Of a stretch of DNA of 64,000 bases, positions 10,091 through 20,868 are shown piece after piece. Each line of letters starts with the position of its first letter. Within the stretch, counting starts at the first letter, position 1. Origin of the DNA: Liopterus haemorrhoidalis (taxonomy: Eukaryota; Arthropoda; Insecta; Coleoptera; Dytiscidae); NCBI GenBank assembly GCA_963971575.1, contig OZ020611.1:224432260-224496259 (forward strand), read 5' to 3'. Under the pieces are notes generated by a model. The model had not been told where the DNA came from, ran no database searches, and saw only the letters and a list, made by a program, of their open reading frames with translations. Position numbers and translations under genes: made by a program.

Positions 10091-12059
10091 TAAACTCCAT
10101 TCACAATAAATATGAGATGACGTCACACTTGGTTAATTTAAGTACCAACGTTATGATAACTCAGTTAGTACATTTATTTATTTAATGTTGGTAAATTTTT
10201 CCAATGTTGTCAGTTTGTAATTAGATGGTTCAATCGTTATTTGTCAGGTTGACATTTAAGTGCTTATTTAGTGAGGTTATATATATATTTTTTTTTAATT
10301 TTACTGTAATAAAAATGCCTAATGCTCTTAGTAGCCGTGTTCAAAGGATGGTTTTGTCTCTTATTAATTATTTTGAAAGATAATTAATTTGATTTTAGGA
10401 GAGCATATTACTGTCGACACAACTAATATAAAATTACATGAAAGAGGTACCTTAGTAAACTACAGTTTCTAACAGAGTGATTAAGACTAAAATTTAAGGG
10501 TTTTTTAAGACTCACAAAGGAGTATTAGATATCAAATTTTAGCTTGATCGAAGCAATTGTTTTCGAGATATTGGTTGAGTTAATTTTTAAAAATTGCAAT
10601 GGTACTTTAGTAAACTACCATTTCTAACAGAGCGTTTGAGTCCAAAATTTAAGGGTTTTTTAAAACTCATAAAAGAGTATTGGATATAAAATTTTAGCTT
10701 GATCGTAGCAATAGTTTTCGAGATATTGGTAGAGTAAATTTTTAAAAATTGTAATGGTACCTTAGTAAACTACCATTTCTAACAGAGCGTTTGAGTCCAA
10801 AATTTAAGGGTTTTTTAAAACTCATAAAAGAGCATTAGATATAAAATTTTAGCTTGATCGTAGCAATAGTTTTCGAGATATTGGTAGAGTAAATTTTTCA
10901 AAATTGCAATGGTACCTTAGTAAACTACCATTTCTAACAGAGCGTTTGAGTCCAAAATTTAAGAGTTTTTTAAAACTCATAAAAGAGTATTAGATATAAA
11001 ATTTTAGCTTGATCGTAGTAATAGTTTTCGAGATATTGGTAGAGTTAATTTTTTAAAACTGCAATGGTACTTTAGTAAACTACCATTTCTTACAGAGCGA
11101 TTCAGACCAAACTTAAAGGGTTTTTTAAAACTCATAAAAGTGTAATAGATATCAAATATGATGGGTGATATTTCTATAACGTACTTTTATCTGTATATTG
11201 TGTTTGTATATTTTAAAAGGTTTTATAATTTGTAATGTAAGGGAACAAAAACAATATTTAATTTTGTATCTTGGTCGATAAACAAATATTATATATAATT
11301 AATAAATTATGTTCTATATACATTTGTTACGTTCTTTTTTTTTATAATTTTAACCTACAGGTGTTACATAGAACGGTTTATTATCATCAGATGCAAACGA
11401 AAAGTAATTTTAGCATACTCATGAAATTTACACTTGCAGCTAGCGGCAATAAACTGTTTGACTGGAAATAATATTTGAATATTCATTATCCGAAACAAAA
11501 TTGTATCTAACATCTGAAATTAAAAAATTTCTATTCGAATAATAAAAAATTTGACTCTTTATCATTGCTTTCCGATATCATTTAGTGAGTTCAGGAAGCA
11601 AGCTCGGAACGTTCGAGAAAAGGTCTAAACGCGTTTATTCGAGCGGTCTGGAGTTAAAAAGTGTGACTCGTAACACTCCGCGTTTGCTTCCCGAACCCGC
11701 TGTGTCAATGTGACACCAGGCGAAAAAATAAAGTAAATTGTATTAAAAGAACACGACACATTTCTAAAAACAAATATTTCTGATGATTCTTATACACTGA
11801 AATTTATTTATTTTTTTAAAAATACTACATTACACACTTAATATAATATAAACCATAAATTTCGCGACAAATCGGTTAGAAAGAACTGCTGTGCATCATA
11901 ATTTACATTAATTCTTTTCCTCCATAGGAAATATTGGTTTTCAATATATTTTTACAAGTTGTTCTATATAACCTAACTTTTTTTGACACTTTACGAATTG
12001 GCAACAAGGTGAGTTTTTCAACTGTGACGTCATTTCAGAGTTACGGTAAATGGAGTTTA
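10091..12059. mobile_element. about 2-kb TIR element containing a satellite array
   Basis: Left end TAAACTCCATTCAC and right end GTAAATGGAGTTTA are inverted copies with one or two mismatches, and both carry an inner inverted ATGACGTCACA block at 10117-10127 and 12023-12033. Between them lie the 155-bp tandem array (10440-11160) and AT-rich noncoding DNA. The right 400 bp recur at 12726-13128. The boundaries are inferred from terminal symmetry only; no transposase is present. Confidence 0.5.
10440..11160 (+). repeat. 155-bp tandem satellite, about 4.6 units
   Basis: The landmark GGTAC(C/T)TTAGTAAACTAC begins at 10446, 10601, 10756, 10911 and 11066, a constant spacing of 155 bp. Each unit includes AACAGAGCG, TTTAAGGGTTTTTTAA, TTTTAGCTTGATCGTAG and AGTTTTCGAGATATTGGT. 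The middle units are nearly identical; the first and last are more diverged, as expected for edges of an array that expands by unequal exchange. Confidence 0.95.
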
Positions 12060-12062
12060 ATA
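11662..12062 (+). repeat. 400-bp direct repeat E, copy 1
   Basis: From GACTCGTAACACTCCGCGTT to GTAAATGGAGTTT; repeated at 12726-13128 with high similarity, including CTTCCCGAACCCGCTGTGTC and TTTCGCGACAAATCGGTTAG. It is the right end of the TIR element above. A short inverted partner of the CTTCCCGAAC block occurs at about 11590 (TTCAGGAAGCAAGC). Confidence 0.85.
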
Positions 12063-12069
12063 ATAATAC

Positions 12070-12722
12070 CGCACAAAAAAAAATAATACTAATTTTTTTT
12101 TTAACACAAAAAATTCACTATTTCTCGAAAAATTAATCTGATTAAAAGTTCCTGTTGAACTATCCGGTTTCAGCCACACTGACTGAAACCAGAATAGTGT
12201 AACTGCATTATTGAGATTTTTTCATATTTTTGGACCACAAATACGGTGTGAGGCAAAAGTTTGATAGAACGTTTTTGGCCAAAACTTAAAAAAAAAAACT
12301 TTTCTTCCTAAGTCTTAAAAGCTTAATTACAAGCACAATAAATTTTAAAAATATATAATTTTTTTTCAGACAAAAAATTCGCCATTTTTTCGAAAAACTA
12401 ATCTGATTAAAAATTCCTGTTGAACTAATCTGGTTCTCGTCAGTGTACAGTGCTGACATTTTTTTAGGTTTTTAAACCAACCCCTCTGCAAAATAGGGTG
12501 TGAGACAAACGTTTTTAGCACATTTTTGGGTAAAACTTACTTTTTGTTCCTTAATCTACGTCTTAAAAGCTTACTTTTGATACCACACAATATATTTTGA
12601 AATATTTTTTGTTCAGACTAAAAATACGCATTTTTTTCAAAAAACGAATCTAATTAAAAATTCCTGTTAAATTCTGGTTCCTGTCAGCGTACATTACTGA
12701 GATTTTTTTTTTTTAGATTTTT
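12070..12722 (+). repeat. A-family core units in tandem
   Basis: Two to three imperfect units of about 240 bp, each with ATCTGATTAAAAATTCCTGT, a GGTTC...TCAGTGTA segment, AGATTTTT, a GGTGTGAGACAAA box and ACTTTT..AATCTACGTCTTAAAAGC. The same core forms the middle of the (GACA)n elements at 14741 and 63162 and occurs inverted at 20478. Confidence 0.7.
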
Positions 12723-12725
12723 AAC

Positions 12726-13128
12726 AGTGTGACTCGGAGCACTCCGCGTTTGCTTCCCGAACCCGCTGTGTCACCACGCGAAAAAATAAAGTAAATTTTA
12801 TAAAAAATATTAAAAGAACACGACACATTTCTAAAAACAAATATTTCTGATGATTCTTCTACACTGAAATTTATTATTATTATTTTTTAAATACATTACA
12901 CACTTAATATAATATAAAACATAAATTTCGCGACAAATCGGTTAGAAAGAACTGCTGTGCATCATAATTTACATTAATTCCTTTCCTCCATAGGAAATAT
13001 AGGTTTTCAATATATTTTTAGAAGTTGTTCGATATAAACTAACTTTTTTTGACAGTTGACGAATTGGCAACAAGGTGAGTTTTTCAACTGTGACGTCATT
13101 TCAAAGTTACGGGAAATGGACTTTACTA
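12726..13128 (+). repeat. 400-bp direct repeat E, copy 2
   Basis: Second copy of repeat E. It differs from copy 1 by small indels (for example a deletion around the CACCACGCG stretch). Copies 1 and 2 flank the A-family core, a layout superficially like LTRs, although there is no TG...CA end, primer-binding site or polypurine tract that I can identify. Confidence 0.85.
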
Positions 13129-13179
13129 TAGTTTAATCCGATTTCTGAGCAGGTTGCACAGTTCGGATGATAAATTAAA

Positions 13180-13242
13180 GTCCGGGATTTGAACCCGCTT
13201 CCCTCTGTTTCACAAGCGTGTTATTATTCATCTATGGCAGCT
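13180..13242 (-). repeat. tRNA-like (SINE head) module
   Basis: On the minus strand the order is TGCCATAGATGAATAATAAC (A-box-like), then a 20-base spacer, then GCGGGTTCAAATCCCGG, a strong B-box with T-arm-like pairing. No full cloverleaf is convincing, so a tRNA-derived SINE head or pseudogene is more likely than a gene. Confidence 0.45.
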
Positions 13243-13244
13243 TT

Positions 13245-14500
13245 TTAAATCTTCTGTTGATTAAAAATCCAATTTAAAAAAAATTGTAAATCTGTAATGT
13301 TCTGTATGTCCTTCAGATTAAGATGAAACGGTATTTGATTTCAAGGTAGTCTATATACATTTCCGTTTCCTGAGTTTTGTTTTTACAAAATATGAGAATT
13401 TATTCATAAGAGATGATTATCATTTTTTAATTATTTGTCTGAGAATTTAAATTATTTTTGTACAAAAAATATGTTTATCAAAGGTGCATTGTAACTTATA
13501 TTTGAAGTAGCTAGTTTCACACCCTTTATAGCTACATCAGAAGTTAGCTTCTGTCAGGATAAAAGTTATTTGGCTTAAAATGTGCCAAGAAATGTTATCC
13601 TCTTCTATTAAAATATACGAGTTGAATATTGATAAAGTTAAGCCAATGTTGATATCGGCACAACTCCAACAACCTGTTAATCAGCTGCATTAATTAACAA
13701 TACAAACATGATTTTGTATTTGCTAATTAAACTAATCGCTAACTTTAATCTTTATTCAGATTGGTTTAACTGTAACTGTCATACTATTTACCAAACTACT
13801 AATTTGAATATGTATAAGACACATTGCCAACATTCAACTATTATTAACCGCAGGGTATCTCATTATCCGCAGCTTTAACTAGCATGAAACAAAAGTCCCT
13901 AAACTACATCGACTGTTGTCTGAAACAGTATCAAACATTAGTGTTATTGCGCGTTAGGACATGTGTATCTAGTTGTGCATTATGCAACTAGCAGGTTGGT
14001 ATTTTCAAACAAAAATAAGCATTTTAATATCCTAATAGAAAAGTTAAATACTTATTTAAGTATTAGTGTTAACTATTATTGTTATGAAAATTAAGAAAGT
14101 AATGTACATATTTGCAAAAGAGTTAAAACAAAAATGAAAATAAAAGAAATTCAGAAAATTATTTGAGGACCGGGGTGACGAAGATTTCCGATAATCACTC
14201 ATGGTTTTTCAATTGACCATCAATCTGCTCTTGCTCCTACTTCGAATATTACCAAAAAGGATTAGTAATGTGGTCCCAAGCCGTGTCCAGCTAGTGAAAA
14301 ATAAACCATGCAATACTTTAATTTAAGGATATCAGTTTAGATATGAACGAGCCTGGCCGACTATCTCTCTCGCTGATTTTTTACCGGAAACACGTCCTGT
14401 CTATGGCTCCTGTGTATGAACTTGTGCGTCATTTTGATATCGAACATGTGTAGATTATTTAAGAAAAGCTTGGGCACAGCCTGCTAACGTAGGTAAAAAA
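13245..14500. other. AT-rich stretch without recognisable gene
   Basis: Nothing coding is supported. One small hairpin (CTAGTTG ... CAACTAG) lies near 13970. Confidence 0.5.
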
Positions 14501-14529
14501 AAAATACTGATAAAAAGATACTGATAATA

Positions 14530-14700
14530 CTGAATTTCATAATCTCTTCTTCATTTACTTTGAATGTCCCTTTCTTGTCTCGGCACAATTTGCTTTTCGG
14601 TTTAAATCCTTTTCTCATGTTGTTTACTTCTTTGTATGCCTTTTTTGTTTTGTTACATCTCATTCTCAATACTGGTAGTTTTCCCGGATAAGTTGCGTTC
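14530..14700 (-). pseudogene. LINE ORF2 linker fragment
   Basis: The minus-strand frame includes KKAYKEVNNMRKGFKPKSKL followed by CRDKKGTFKVNEEEIM. This matches the conserved segment between endonuclease and reverse transcriptase in RTE/CR1-like LINEs, where a basic KGFKP block precedes a CRD.G.L.....EI motif. About 50 residues only; flanks do not continue either domain. Confidence 0.6.
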
Positions 14701-14740
14701 ATAACCCGGTAGTTTAAGAAGCGTACATAACCAAAAAATT

Positions 14741-15835
14741 TATGTAAAGTGTGAATTTTCACACATTTCAGGGTTTCGCAGGTATTTAGTAAGTGAATGA
14801 TGATTATTTGGGATGTCAAAACAAATTTTATGTTAAAATATTTTTTTATTAATTTTAATTCGAATGCCTAATACCACTATTTGGGTTTCTAAATATTTGC
14901 TGTTTTTATTTATTTATTTTTTTTTTATAAGGTTCATTAATATTTTGAAAATTGCGCCTACGACTTCCATTCGTTGTTTAAGTCATAAACTCCACCCCTC
15001 TGATTTCGTATACATTCAAACATAGAATTAAATTATAATTTCAACACTTCTCACTGGTTTTTAAATTTACGCTTTTAAAAATTAAATGCAACATTTGCCA
15101 AAATATAACTAGAATTTCGACAAAATAATTTAAACAAAATAAAAATGCAAAAAAAAACAGAAAAAATAAAAATTGACGGAAATCGAACAGTGGTGTGCAA
15201 CTTACGAAGCGAGAACTATACCACTGGACTAGGGACGTTCACTCGTTTACTGTGTTATATAACGGATTAAATATTTTACATATTTTAGTTAAAAACACAA
15301 AAAATGCGTTATTTTCCGAAAACATAATCTGATCAAAAATTCCCGTTGTACTATTCCGGTTCACACCAATGTACATTACTTAGAATTTTTTCAGATTTTT
15401 AGTTTAAACCATCTGGGCTACAGGGTGTGGGACAAATGTTTTTTTTGCACAATTTTAGCAAAAACGCATCAAAATAATTTATTTTGCAAAAATAAAATTT
15501 TGATCGTTAATCCACGTACCAAGGGCTTGCATTTGATACTCTATACAGAATTGTAAAAAAATATTTTTTTTTCGATGAGCATATATTTGTTTATATTTTT
15601 AGGGAGATATGTTTTTTAGATGTTTTGATATTTTTCATATGCGCGGGTCAAAGAATTGTATAAGCATGCCAAATTTCAACTCTCTAGGTTTAGCCGTTTG
15701 GCTACAATTTTTACCGAACAGACAGACAGACAGGCAGATAGACAGACAGACAGACAGACGACAAAATGACGGTATAAGGCCAAAAAAGGCCTGTGCCACA
15801 GGCCTTGATACGACCCAGTCCCAGTAATATGTAAT
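14741..15835 (+). mobile_element. A-family (GACA)n nonautonomous element, copy 1
   Basis: Starts with the palindrome GTGTGAATTTTCACAC followed by ATTTCAGGGTTTCGCAGGTA, then an AT-rich body, a minus-strand tRNA-like module (15172-15238), the A core, a conserved block with AAGCATGCCAAATTTCAACT, a (GACA)n microsatellite (15717-15760) and a terminal 21-base perfect hairpin AAGGCCTGTG-C-CACAGGCCTT (15786-15806). Palindromic start, internal (GTCY)n/(GACR)n microsatellite and terminal stem-loop resemble DINE-1/mini-me-type Helitron-like elements; that assignment is inference. Copy 2 is at 63162. Confidence 0.65.
15172..15238 (-). repeat. tRNA-like module inside A-family element
   Basis: The minus strand reads CTAGTCCAGTGGTATAG (a good A-box and D-arm), then about 27 bases with an anticodon-arm-like segment, then CTGTTCGATTTCC (B-box). 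Acceptor pairing is not visible. Probably a tRNA-derived polymerase III promoter module. Confidence 0.6.
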
Positions 15836-15844
15836 TCAACTTTT

Positions 15845-16248
15845 ATACAGGCAATCAACAAAGTGCTAACAAAAGGCCGACGAATTTTCGATAGTGGTTC
15901 CAACGAACGATGAAGTTAGCAGTCCATTTTGAATAGCATTATTTTATTCGAAAACGATTAGTTGGCTGTTATTCCTATAAAGCACTAACGAAGCACGAAT
16001 GGATAGGTAATGAATTTTCGTTAGTGTTTCCAATGAACCGTGAAATTAGCGGTCCATTCTTAATAGCATTTTTTTCGAAAACGGTTAGGGTGGCTGTTGT
16101 TTTTTATGAAACTCTAACAAGCACTGATGAAGCACCAACGGATGGCCGACGATATTTCAATAGTACTTTCAACGAAGCATGCGATTAGCAGTCAATTTTG
16201 AATTACAATTTTTTCTAAAACTGTTACGGTGACTATGGTGTACTAGAG
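15845..16248 (+). repeat. 130-bp tandem repeat F, first part
   Basis: Three units of a GACGAATTTTCGTTAGTG ... GAAGTTAGCAGTCCATTTTG ... CGAAAACGGTTAGGGTGGCT motif. The spacing between landmarks is 130 and about 139 bp. The array resumes at 16485 after a hAT MITE insertion; one more stray unit is at 18661. Confidence 0.85.
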
Positions 16249-16476
16249 CAGCTGTTCTTAACCGGAAGGTCCCGAAAAGGTTTAGGGGGTCTCAAAATTA
16301 AAAGAAAAAATTTAATTTTTACCAATTTTTGCTTTTAAAATTACAATAAACTTAATTATTAAACAATAAATTATTAAGAACATTTAAAATATTATTTCAA
16401 AAATTTTCTTGGCGGGTCCAGAAAATATTTTAGGGTAGTTGGGGGTTCCTGAGTATGAAAAGGTTAAGAACCGGTG
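16249..16476 (+). mobile_element. 228-bp hAT MITE (family G) with 8-bp TSD
   Basis: Starts CAGCTGTTCTTAACCGG and ends GGTTAAGAACCGGTG. It is flanked by perfect 8-bp duplications TACTAGAG at 16241-16248 and 16477-16484. CAG...TTCTTAACC ends plus 8-bp TSD fit hAT. The element interrupts tandem repeat F. A second copy in the opposite orientation is at 34192-34421. Confidence 0.92.
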
Positions 16477-16484
16477 TACTAGAG

Positions 16485-16990
16485 GATGGTGGACGAATTT
16501 TCGTTAGCGTTTCCAATGAACCTTCAAGTAAATAGTCTATGTCGAAGTACAGTTTTTTCGAAAATGGTTTGGTTGGCTATTGTTTTTTAAGAAACACTAA
16601 TAGATGACTGAAGAGTTTTAGTTAGTGCTTCCAAAAAATGTGAAGTTAGCAGTCCATTTTGAATTGCATTATTTTCGAAAACGATTAGGGTAGCTATTGT
16701 GTTTATGATTCACGAATAGGCACTAACGAGACACGAACGAATAGCCCACGAATTTCTGTTTGTGTTTCTAACAAACCGTGAAGCTAACAGTTCATTTTGA
16801 ATTGTTTTTTTTTTTTTTTAACGTTACGTGTGGCTCTTGTTTTTTATGAAGCGATAACGGATAGCTGATGATTTTTAGTTAGTGCTTACAACAAAACGTG
16901 AAGTAAGCAGTTGATTTTGACGTACAATTCATTCGAAAATGATTCGGGTGGCTTTTGATTTTTATAAAACACCAGCTGACGTGTCTGGAG
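16485..16990 (+). repeat. 130-bp tandem repeat F, second part
   Basis: Four more diverged units (117-138 bp spacing) of the F motif continue after the MITE, degenerating toward the right edge. Confidence 0.8.
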
Positions 16991-17104
16991 TTTATTGCTA
17001 TGATAATTAGATATCGATTTCATATCATTAATGCTTTTAGAAATTTTTTCCATATGATTTTAACGTTTTCGCTTAATTGTAATTGTTTAAAATAATTCGG
17101 GTAC

Positions 17105-17291
17105 CCTTAGAGTTATAAACGTAGGTCTATTTTTACCGACCATCAACATATATAAGGGAGGTATTGTGATCATACCGATTTTGGCATTTCGAGATTTCGA
17201 TGGATCTCCACGAATTGAGGTCCCTACATAACGTTTTGACTATTTTTAGCATGATGTCTGTCGGTCTGTCTGTCCGTCCGTCTGTCTGACT

Positions 17292-17325
<34 letters not shown>

Positions 17326-17785
17326 CCGTCTGTGTACACGTGCAGAGCAAATTAGGCTAAAAGGATTTTTATGAAACTGCATATTTAAGCTTTTGACATC
17401 AATGACACAAGTTGATCAACTTTTGGTAAAAATCGGTTGACTGGAGTTTACTCGTGTCAATTTTAAGAATTTTACGAATATTTAGCAACAGAAAAATATT
17501 TCGAAAAAATTTATTGAACAAAAGTTGCTATAAATGCAATAACTAATAACTTTTATTTGTGACGGTTTTTGGTAAAACGAAAAATGTCGAAAAATTTTTC
17601 TAAAATTTTGTAAAATTTTTCTCAAGTCTCAATTTTTTCATACTTATATGTAACGTTTCCATGGTCATGATAAATAATATCTCTATTAGAAAATATTGGG
17701 CCTAGTTATTTCTACTCTGCTGCTAGAATGTATTTTATACAAGTACTTTAATGGCGGTCGGTCCTGTGGTGGCCACAGCTGACTT
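17105..17785 (-). mobile_element. B-family (GTCY)n nonautonomous element, copy 1
   Basis: Inverse of the elements at 42725 and 47640. Contains ACCGACCATCAACATATATA, a conserved block GGATCTCCACGAATTGAGGT, the microsatellite (CTGT)n at 17260-17332, then TGTACACGTGCAGAGCAAAT, AAGTTGATCAACTTTTGGTA and the terminal GGTGGCCACAGCTGA. The apparent open frame across the block is the same noncoding consensus in each copy and is not a protein gene. Helitron-like (mini-me/DINE-1) affiliation is inferred from the (GTCY)n tract. Confidence 0.7.
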
Positions 17786-17789
17786 TTTT

Positions 17790-18655
17790 CAGTACAGCCG
17801 TTCTTTTGTGTTTATGACACACACATACAAACATACCACAGAACACAATATATTAAGAACGGACACTGGCAGCAAAAAAAAAATTAGTACGTTCCCTCTA
17901 GGAATGTACCAATGAACTAAACAACAACAACCGCCAAATTTAAATTTTACTATCTGATTTACGTTCATAATTACCATTATTATTGTATTAAATATATTTT
18001 ATTTACGGTATCAAAAATTTTACAATTAACAAAGAAATAGATATATATTTAATAATCCATATACATTAATATAACATATAAATAAGGAATTTAAATAAAT
18101 AAATTTAAATAAAAGGTGTAAGCTATTTATTTTTGAAACGCAAAATTATACACAACATTAAATATTATTTTAAACTCAACATTATAATTACTAATTACAA
18201 AAACTGTATTAATAAAATTGGAGGCTATACCTGTTTTCTTATTTTTTCGGCCTCATATTTGGTTTCTACACATTTCAGATCATTATAAGACAATATCCGC
18301 AAAAAATCAATTTTTGTCCGTCTTCCCGAGATGTACAATGTATGTATCAAATACAGTATAAAATGACCAAAATTGGAAATAAAACTATTATTTGAACCAC
18401 GTATTTGAAAATTAACAAGCTTAAATGCGTATTACTTCAACACCACCTGTCATGTATTTGACAGCTAATGGCGGCTGATCTACAGCTAGAACACGAAGTT
18501 TCTGATCGTTTGAAGTCGGGTGTATTCGTAATTTATTTTGCAATCTTCTGCCATCTACCAATGTACCAGAAAACTAAAACTCGAGCCAAGGACATCACAT
18601 GCCAGTGTCACCCGGGTGATACATACGTACATATATGTACATAAACGATCTATTT
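17790..18655. other. AT-rich stretch without recognisable gene
   Basis: Contains GCCGTTCTT ... AAGAACGG inverted words at 17797-17864 around a CA-rich middle, otherwise nothing I can assign. Confidence 0.4.
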
Positions 18656-18660
18656 AACAG

Positions 18661-18815
18661 GCAGTAACGAAGCACTAACGAATCGCCGATGAATTTTCGT
18701 TAGTACTTCCAACGAGCCGTGAAGTTATCAGTCCATTTTGAATTATGTTTTTTTCGTAAACGGTTAGATTGACTGTTGTTTTTTATGAAGCACTGTGAAC
18801 AGGCACCAATGAAAC
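18661..18815 (+). repeat. stray unit of tandem repeat F
   Basis: CGATGAATTTTCGTTAGTAC, GTGAAGTTATCAGTCC and GGTTAGATTGACTGTTG match one unit of the array at 15845-16990, about 1.7 kb away and in the same orientation. Confidence 0.8.
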
Positions 18816-19544
18816 AAGTACGGATGACTTGCTTGATGAAGTTCTTTCCACGACCTGCTATCTTCACGGAGCAGCCAAGTCTCGGTATATGAATTAAATA
18901 GAGAAGGATTTACGAATGCTGGAGATATAAATATGGAAAACTCAAGCACAAGTTAGTTTAGAATATAAGGAAGTAAAAAAGACCACATGGAGTGTATTGT
19001 TTTTTTTTTTTAAACATTTATAATTTAAGTCCAAGATGTCTATGTTTAATGTGAATTAATTCGAGTTCTCTCAACGTACATTTTAACCAAGAGATTATAT
19101 TCGTCGCATTTTTTATTTTAGTTTTTATTTCCAACGTAAATTCTCATTCGAGAGAAAATAAATAAAAAAAGGCTTTAGTTTTTGTAATTTTTCAGTTTAG
19201 AAAAATTAAAGCATTAAAATGCAAATGGAAGGAATATTTTAATATGAGACACAAGAGTGTAAAAGAGATTAATTTATTTTAGTTATATAAATATATCCAT
19301 GAGTAGTTTTATATGGCGCTTTTTAATTTCTTTTAGTTGGCGACATTAATAAACTTATAACACAGACCGACGTTATCAACTTATAAAAGTTTCAAAGAAT
19401 ATTATTTCTTATATGCGATGTCCCTCCACTGAAATCTGAAGTGTCGTTCGGTTTTATGCGCAAAACATATTCTCTCTGCAGCAATTTTTACATTTGGTAG
19501 CCGTACAGGACTAAAATGCCATAAGTGTTTAAATTTATTGCCAC

Positions 19545-19690
19545 CATGTTCGGGGATGCAATAAGTGTTCTTTTCGTTGATTTTATGGAGCGTAGAACAG
19601 CCATAAATACGGATAGATATTGTGCAACATTAAAATGATCAAGAGAGACAATTCGAAGAAGGATACATCGGGTCCACATCTTGAACGCAT
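19545..19690 (+). pseudogene. mariner transposase fragment between the first and second catalytic Asp
   Basis: The plus frame reads VLFVDFMERRTAINTDRYC and continues ATLK, a stop, SRETIRRRIHR. This is the conserved mariner segment (LVDFM...G.TINA..YC.TL..LR.AI...R) upstream of HDNARPH. Only about 45 residues survive, with an in-frame stop. No TIR is found nearby. Confidence 0.75.
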
Positions 19691-19857
19691 TCGTGTGCGC
19701 AACTCTTAATCAAACATGGGAGTTGCGTGCACGAGTGCGTTCTAAAATTGGACCCCAGGCTTGTTTACAAAGGTGTGATTCGCAAAAAAAATCGATTATC
19801 ATTACATGTTGCATGTCAAACACAGGAACATCTGCAATTTTTCCATTGGTAAATTTT

Positions 19858-19915
19858 AGACCAGGAGTCGACAACCCTCGGCCCGCCGAATAATTCCACG
19901 CGGCTTGTCGATAAG
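19858..19915 (+). repeat. possible hAT terminus fragment
   Basis: CCAGGAGTCGACAACCCTCG followed by GCCCGCC resembles the CAGGGGTCGGCAACC end of a widespread hAT group. No matching other end seen. Confidence 0.35.
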
Positions 19916-19977
19916 GTAATAACTCAAGCTGACGGTCAAAAGCAGATAAATCAGTTTATGTATATTAAATACAGATA

Positions 19978-20001
19978 TTATTATTATTATTATTATTATA
20001 A
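19978..20001. repeat. (ATT)n microsatellite
   Basis: Seven ATT triplets. No attached element recognised. 20002-20470 holds nothing I can assign. Confidence 0.9.
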
Positions 20002-20477
20002 TTTTTGAGGAGAAGTTCTTTTTATCTGTTACTCTAGCTTGTGACGCTACAGAAATTTGGTATCAGTGTGTGTATTGTATTAAGAGAGAGATGCATTTAC
20101 CTATAGCAGTTTTAATCTATGTTGGCAGTTCGAAGTTAGATGTGCGGTAGTCTCGGTAAATAATATCGGACGAAGCTCATTACATGCTCGACTGTTGTAC
20201 GGGTAACTTCATAAGGTACAACATGTAAAGCACAGTTGAAGTGTGCTCTGTTTATTTATTTTATTTTATAGTGCGCACTCATTTTTGTTTTTGTCCCTGT
20301 CTCAAAATAGTTATGTTTAGTGTCTAAATATTGTACAAAATTACTTGTCACGTTTGTAAAAATTCTGAAATACCAACAAAATCTTAATCAAAACAAAAAC
20401 TTATTAGGGATTTTTAGGTATGACCACCAAAAAAACCTTATAACGTCAGTTATAAGTGTGGGATCAAATGAAAATTC

Positions 20478-20868
20478 CTAATGCGTGGATAAACAAATTT
20501 AGATTTTTGAAAAATCTATTTTTTTATGGGATTTTCGCCAAAAATACGTCAAAAATGTTTTGTCCCCCACCCTAATTCCCAGAGAATCTGATCTAAAAAT
20601 CTGAAAAAAAAATCCATAATGTTAATTAATGGGATAATTCAACAGGAATATTTGATCAGATTAGTTTTTCAAAACATGTCGATTTTTTAGTGTTGTTGAA
20701 AAAAGTGTGGTATCAAAAGAAAGATCTTAAAACGTAGATTAACGAACGGAAAGTAGTTTTTTTAGAATTTCTTTATTTTATCACGATTTTTTTCAAAGGG
20801 GTAATATAAAATCTGAAAAAATTATAAGTTATGTACATTGATCTAAACCGGAAACAAAATTATTATAT
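20478..20868 (-). repeat. A-family core, inverted, two units
   Basis: On the minus strand the A core is seen twice: AATCTGATCAAATATTCCTG, a GGTGGGGGACAAAACATTTT box and a TTAATCTACGTTTTAAGATC segment appear in the same order as at 12070-12722 and 15290-15560. It abuts repeat C copy 2. Confidence 0.65.

Noticed and set aside
11662..13128. LTR retrotransposon with 400-bp LTRs
   Set aside because: No TG...CA ends, primer-binding site, polypurine tract, gag or pol; one copy is explained as a TIR-element end.
13180..13242. Functional tRNA gene
   Set aside because: B-box is good but no acceptor stem or full cloverleaf can be drawn; same for 15172, 39485 and 63445.
17133..17339. Similar open frames with TDRQTDRQTD runs at 17133, 48201 and 43085
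   Set aside because: They are the (GACA)n tract plus noncoding consensus of the B-family repeat; similarity is at nucleotide level in a repeat element.
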